Shown here piece after piece: positions 13,394-13,569 of a stretch of 13,569 nt of DNA. The DNA lies in contig JAGNTI010000017.1 of the NCBI GenBank assembly GCA_017987615.1, positions 1-13,569 of the forward strand. Reading direction: 5' to 3'. The notes below the pieces were generated by a model. It was not told the origin of the DNA and searched no databases. It saw only the letters and a list, made by a program, of their open reading frames with translations. Source of the stretch: Sediminibacterium sp. (GTDB taxonomy: Bacteria > Bacteroidota > Bacteroidia > Chitinophagales > Chitinophagaceae). The number at the start of each line of letters is the position of its first letter. Position 1 is the stretch's first letter. Made by a program: the position numbers and the translations under genes.

Positions 13394-13569
13394 ATGAAAG
13401 TAGCAGTAGTAGGGGCAACTGGCCTGGTAGGTACAAAAATGTTACAAGTACTTGCCGAACGTAATTTTCCTGTCACTGAAATTGTACCGGTAGCATCAGA
13501 AAGATCTGTTGGTAAAGAAGTTCAATTTAAAGGGAAAGCGTATAAGGTAGTAAGTATGGAAGACGGTAT
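13394..13569 (+). CDS. asd: Aspartate-semialdehyde dehydrogenase, 3' partial
   Basis: NADPH-dependent reduction of aspartyl-4-phosphate to aspartate 4-semialdehyde, the branch-point precursor of lysine/diaminopimelate, threonine, isoleucine and methionine. Only the first 58 codons lie in the window. They show the Rossmann dinucleotide motif GATGLVG (7-13) right after the first strand MKVAVVG, and the ASERSVGK segment (34-41), which in this family contacts the NADP phosphate. Catalytic Cys and His lie beyond the window edge. The ATG at 13394 follows an A-rich stretch with no Shine-Dalgarno sequence. The gene lies directly behind an intrinsic terminator, without a visible promoter in the 27-nt gap, so expression probably depends on read-through. 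Confidence 0.93.
   Translation, partial: MKVAVVGATGLVGTKMLQVLAERNFPVTEIVPVASERSVGKEVQFKGKAYKVVSMEDG

Overview
The window looks like core chromosome of a member of the Bacteroidota, probably the Chitinophagales/Sphingobacteriales side. This rests on AT-rich codon use, protein sequences with a Bacteroidota flavour (long FadE-type acyl-CoA dehydrogenase, two-subunit 2-oxoacid:ferredoxin oxidoreductase, COX15-type heme A synthase), the lack of convincing Shine-Dalgarno sequences, and repeated copies of the Bacteroidota -7 promoter box TAnnTTTG upstream of genes. The genus is a guess. I see no mobile element, CRISPR array, tRNA or rRNA. No stretch longer than 300 bases lacks a gene.

Layout. (1) 1-3777, plus strand: a tight run of acyl-CoA dehydrogenase (5' end cut by the window), an AhpD-like CxxC protein, the beta subunit of a 2-oxoacid:ferredoxin oxidoreductase, and a YciO-type YrdC-fold protein. 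(2) 3746-4342, minus: ribonuclease HII, whose 3' end overlaps that of yciO. (3) 4415-5497, plus: heme A synthase. (4) 5463-8426, minus: a three-gene overlapping operon of membrane-anchored alpha/beta hydrolase, ketoacyl synthase III (FabH type) and a diacylglycerol/sphingosine-kinase-like lipid kinase; it looks like a lipid module. Its last gene overlaps the 3' end of ctaA. (5) 8570-10369, plus: GTPase TypA/BipA, followed by a strong bidirectional terminator shared with (6) the GTPase Obg (10487-11482, minus, GTG start), which lies downstream of a TetR-family regulator (11528-12118, minus). (7) 12269-13192, plus: a PfkB-family kinase divergent from tetR across a region rich in CTAA/TTAG dyads. 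(8) 13394 to the window end, plus: the start of aspartate-semialdehyde dehydrogenase (asd).

Most genes are housekeeping: fatty acid and 2-oxoacid catabolism, heme A for cytochrome oxidase, lipid synthesis, ribosome-associated GTPases and the aspartate-family amino acid pathway. The most interesting non-coding element is the leader of asd (about 13208-13366). A promoter with a 20-nt spacer is followed by a 14-codon lysine-rich ORF (MRTSKHSKRIKKPL), then a segment able to form an antiterminator, then an intrinsic terminator only 27 nt before the asd start codon. No promoter is visible between terminator and asd, so transcription of asd should have to pass through it. The geometry fits ribosome-mediated attenuation sensing charged lysyl-tRNA; this is inference from sequence.

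Other points worth a second look are the near-leaderless promoter positions of ctaA and the hydrolase operon, a 22-bp dyad at the hydrolase promoter, loss of the KxR arginine in the YciO protein, a sphingosine-kinase-like PVGSGN motif in the lipid kinase, and two convergent gene pairs with overlapping 3' ends.
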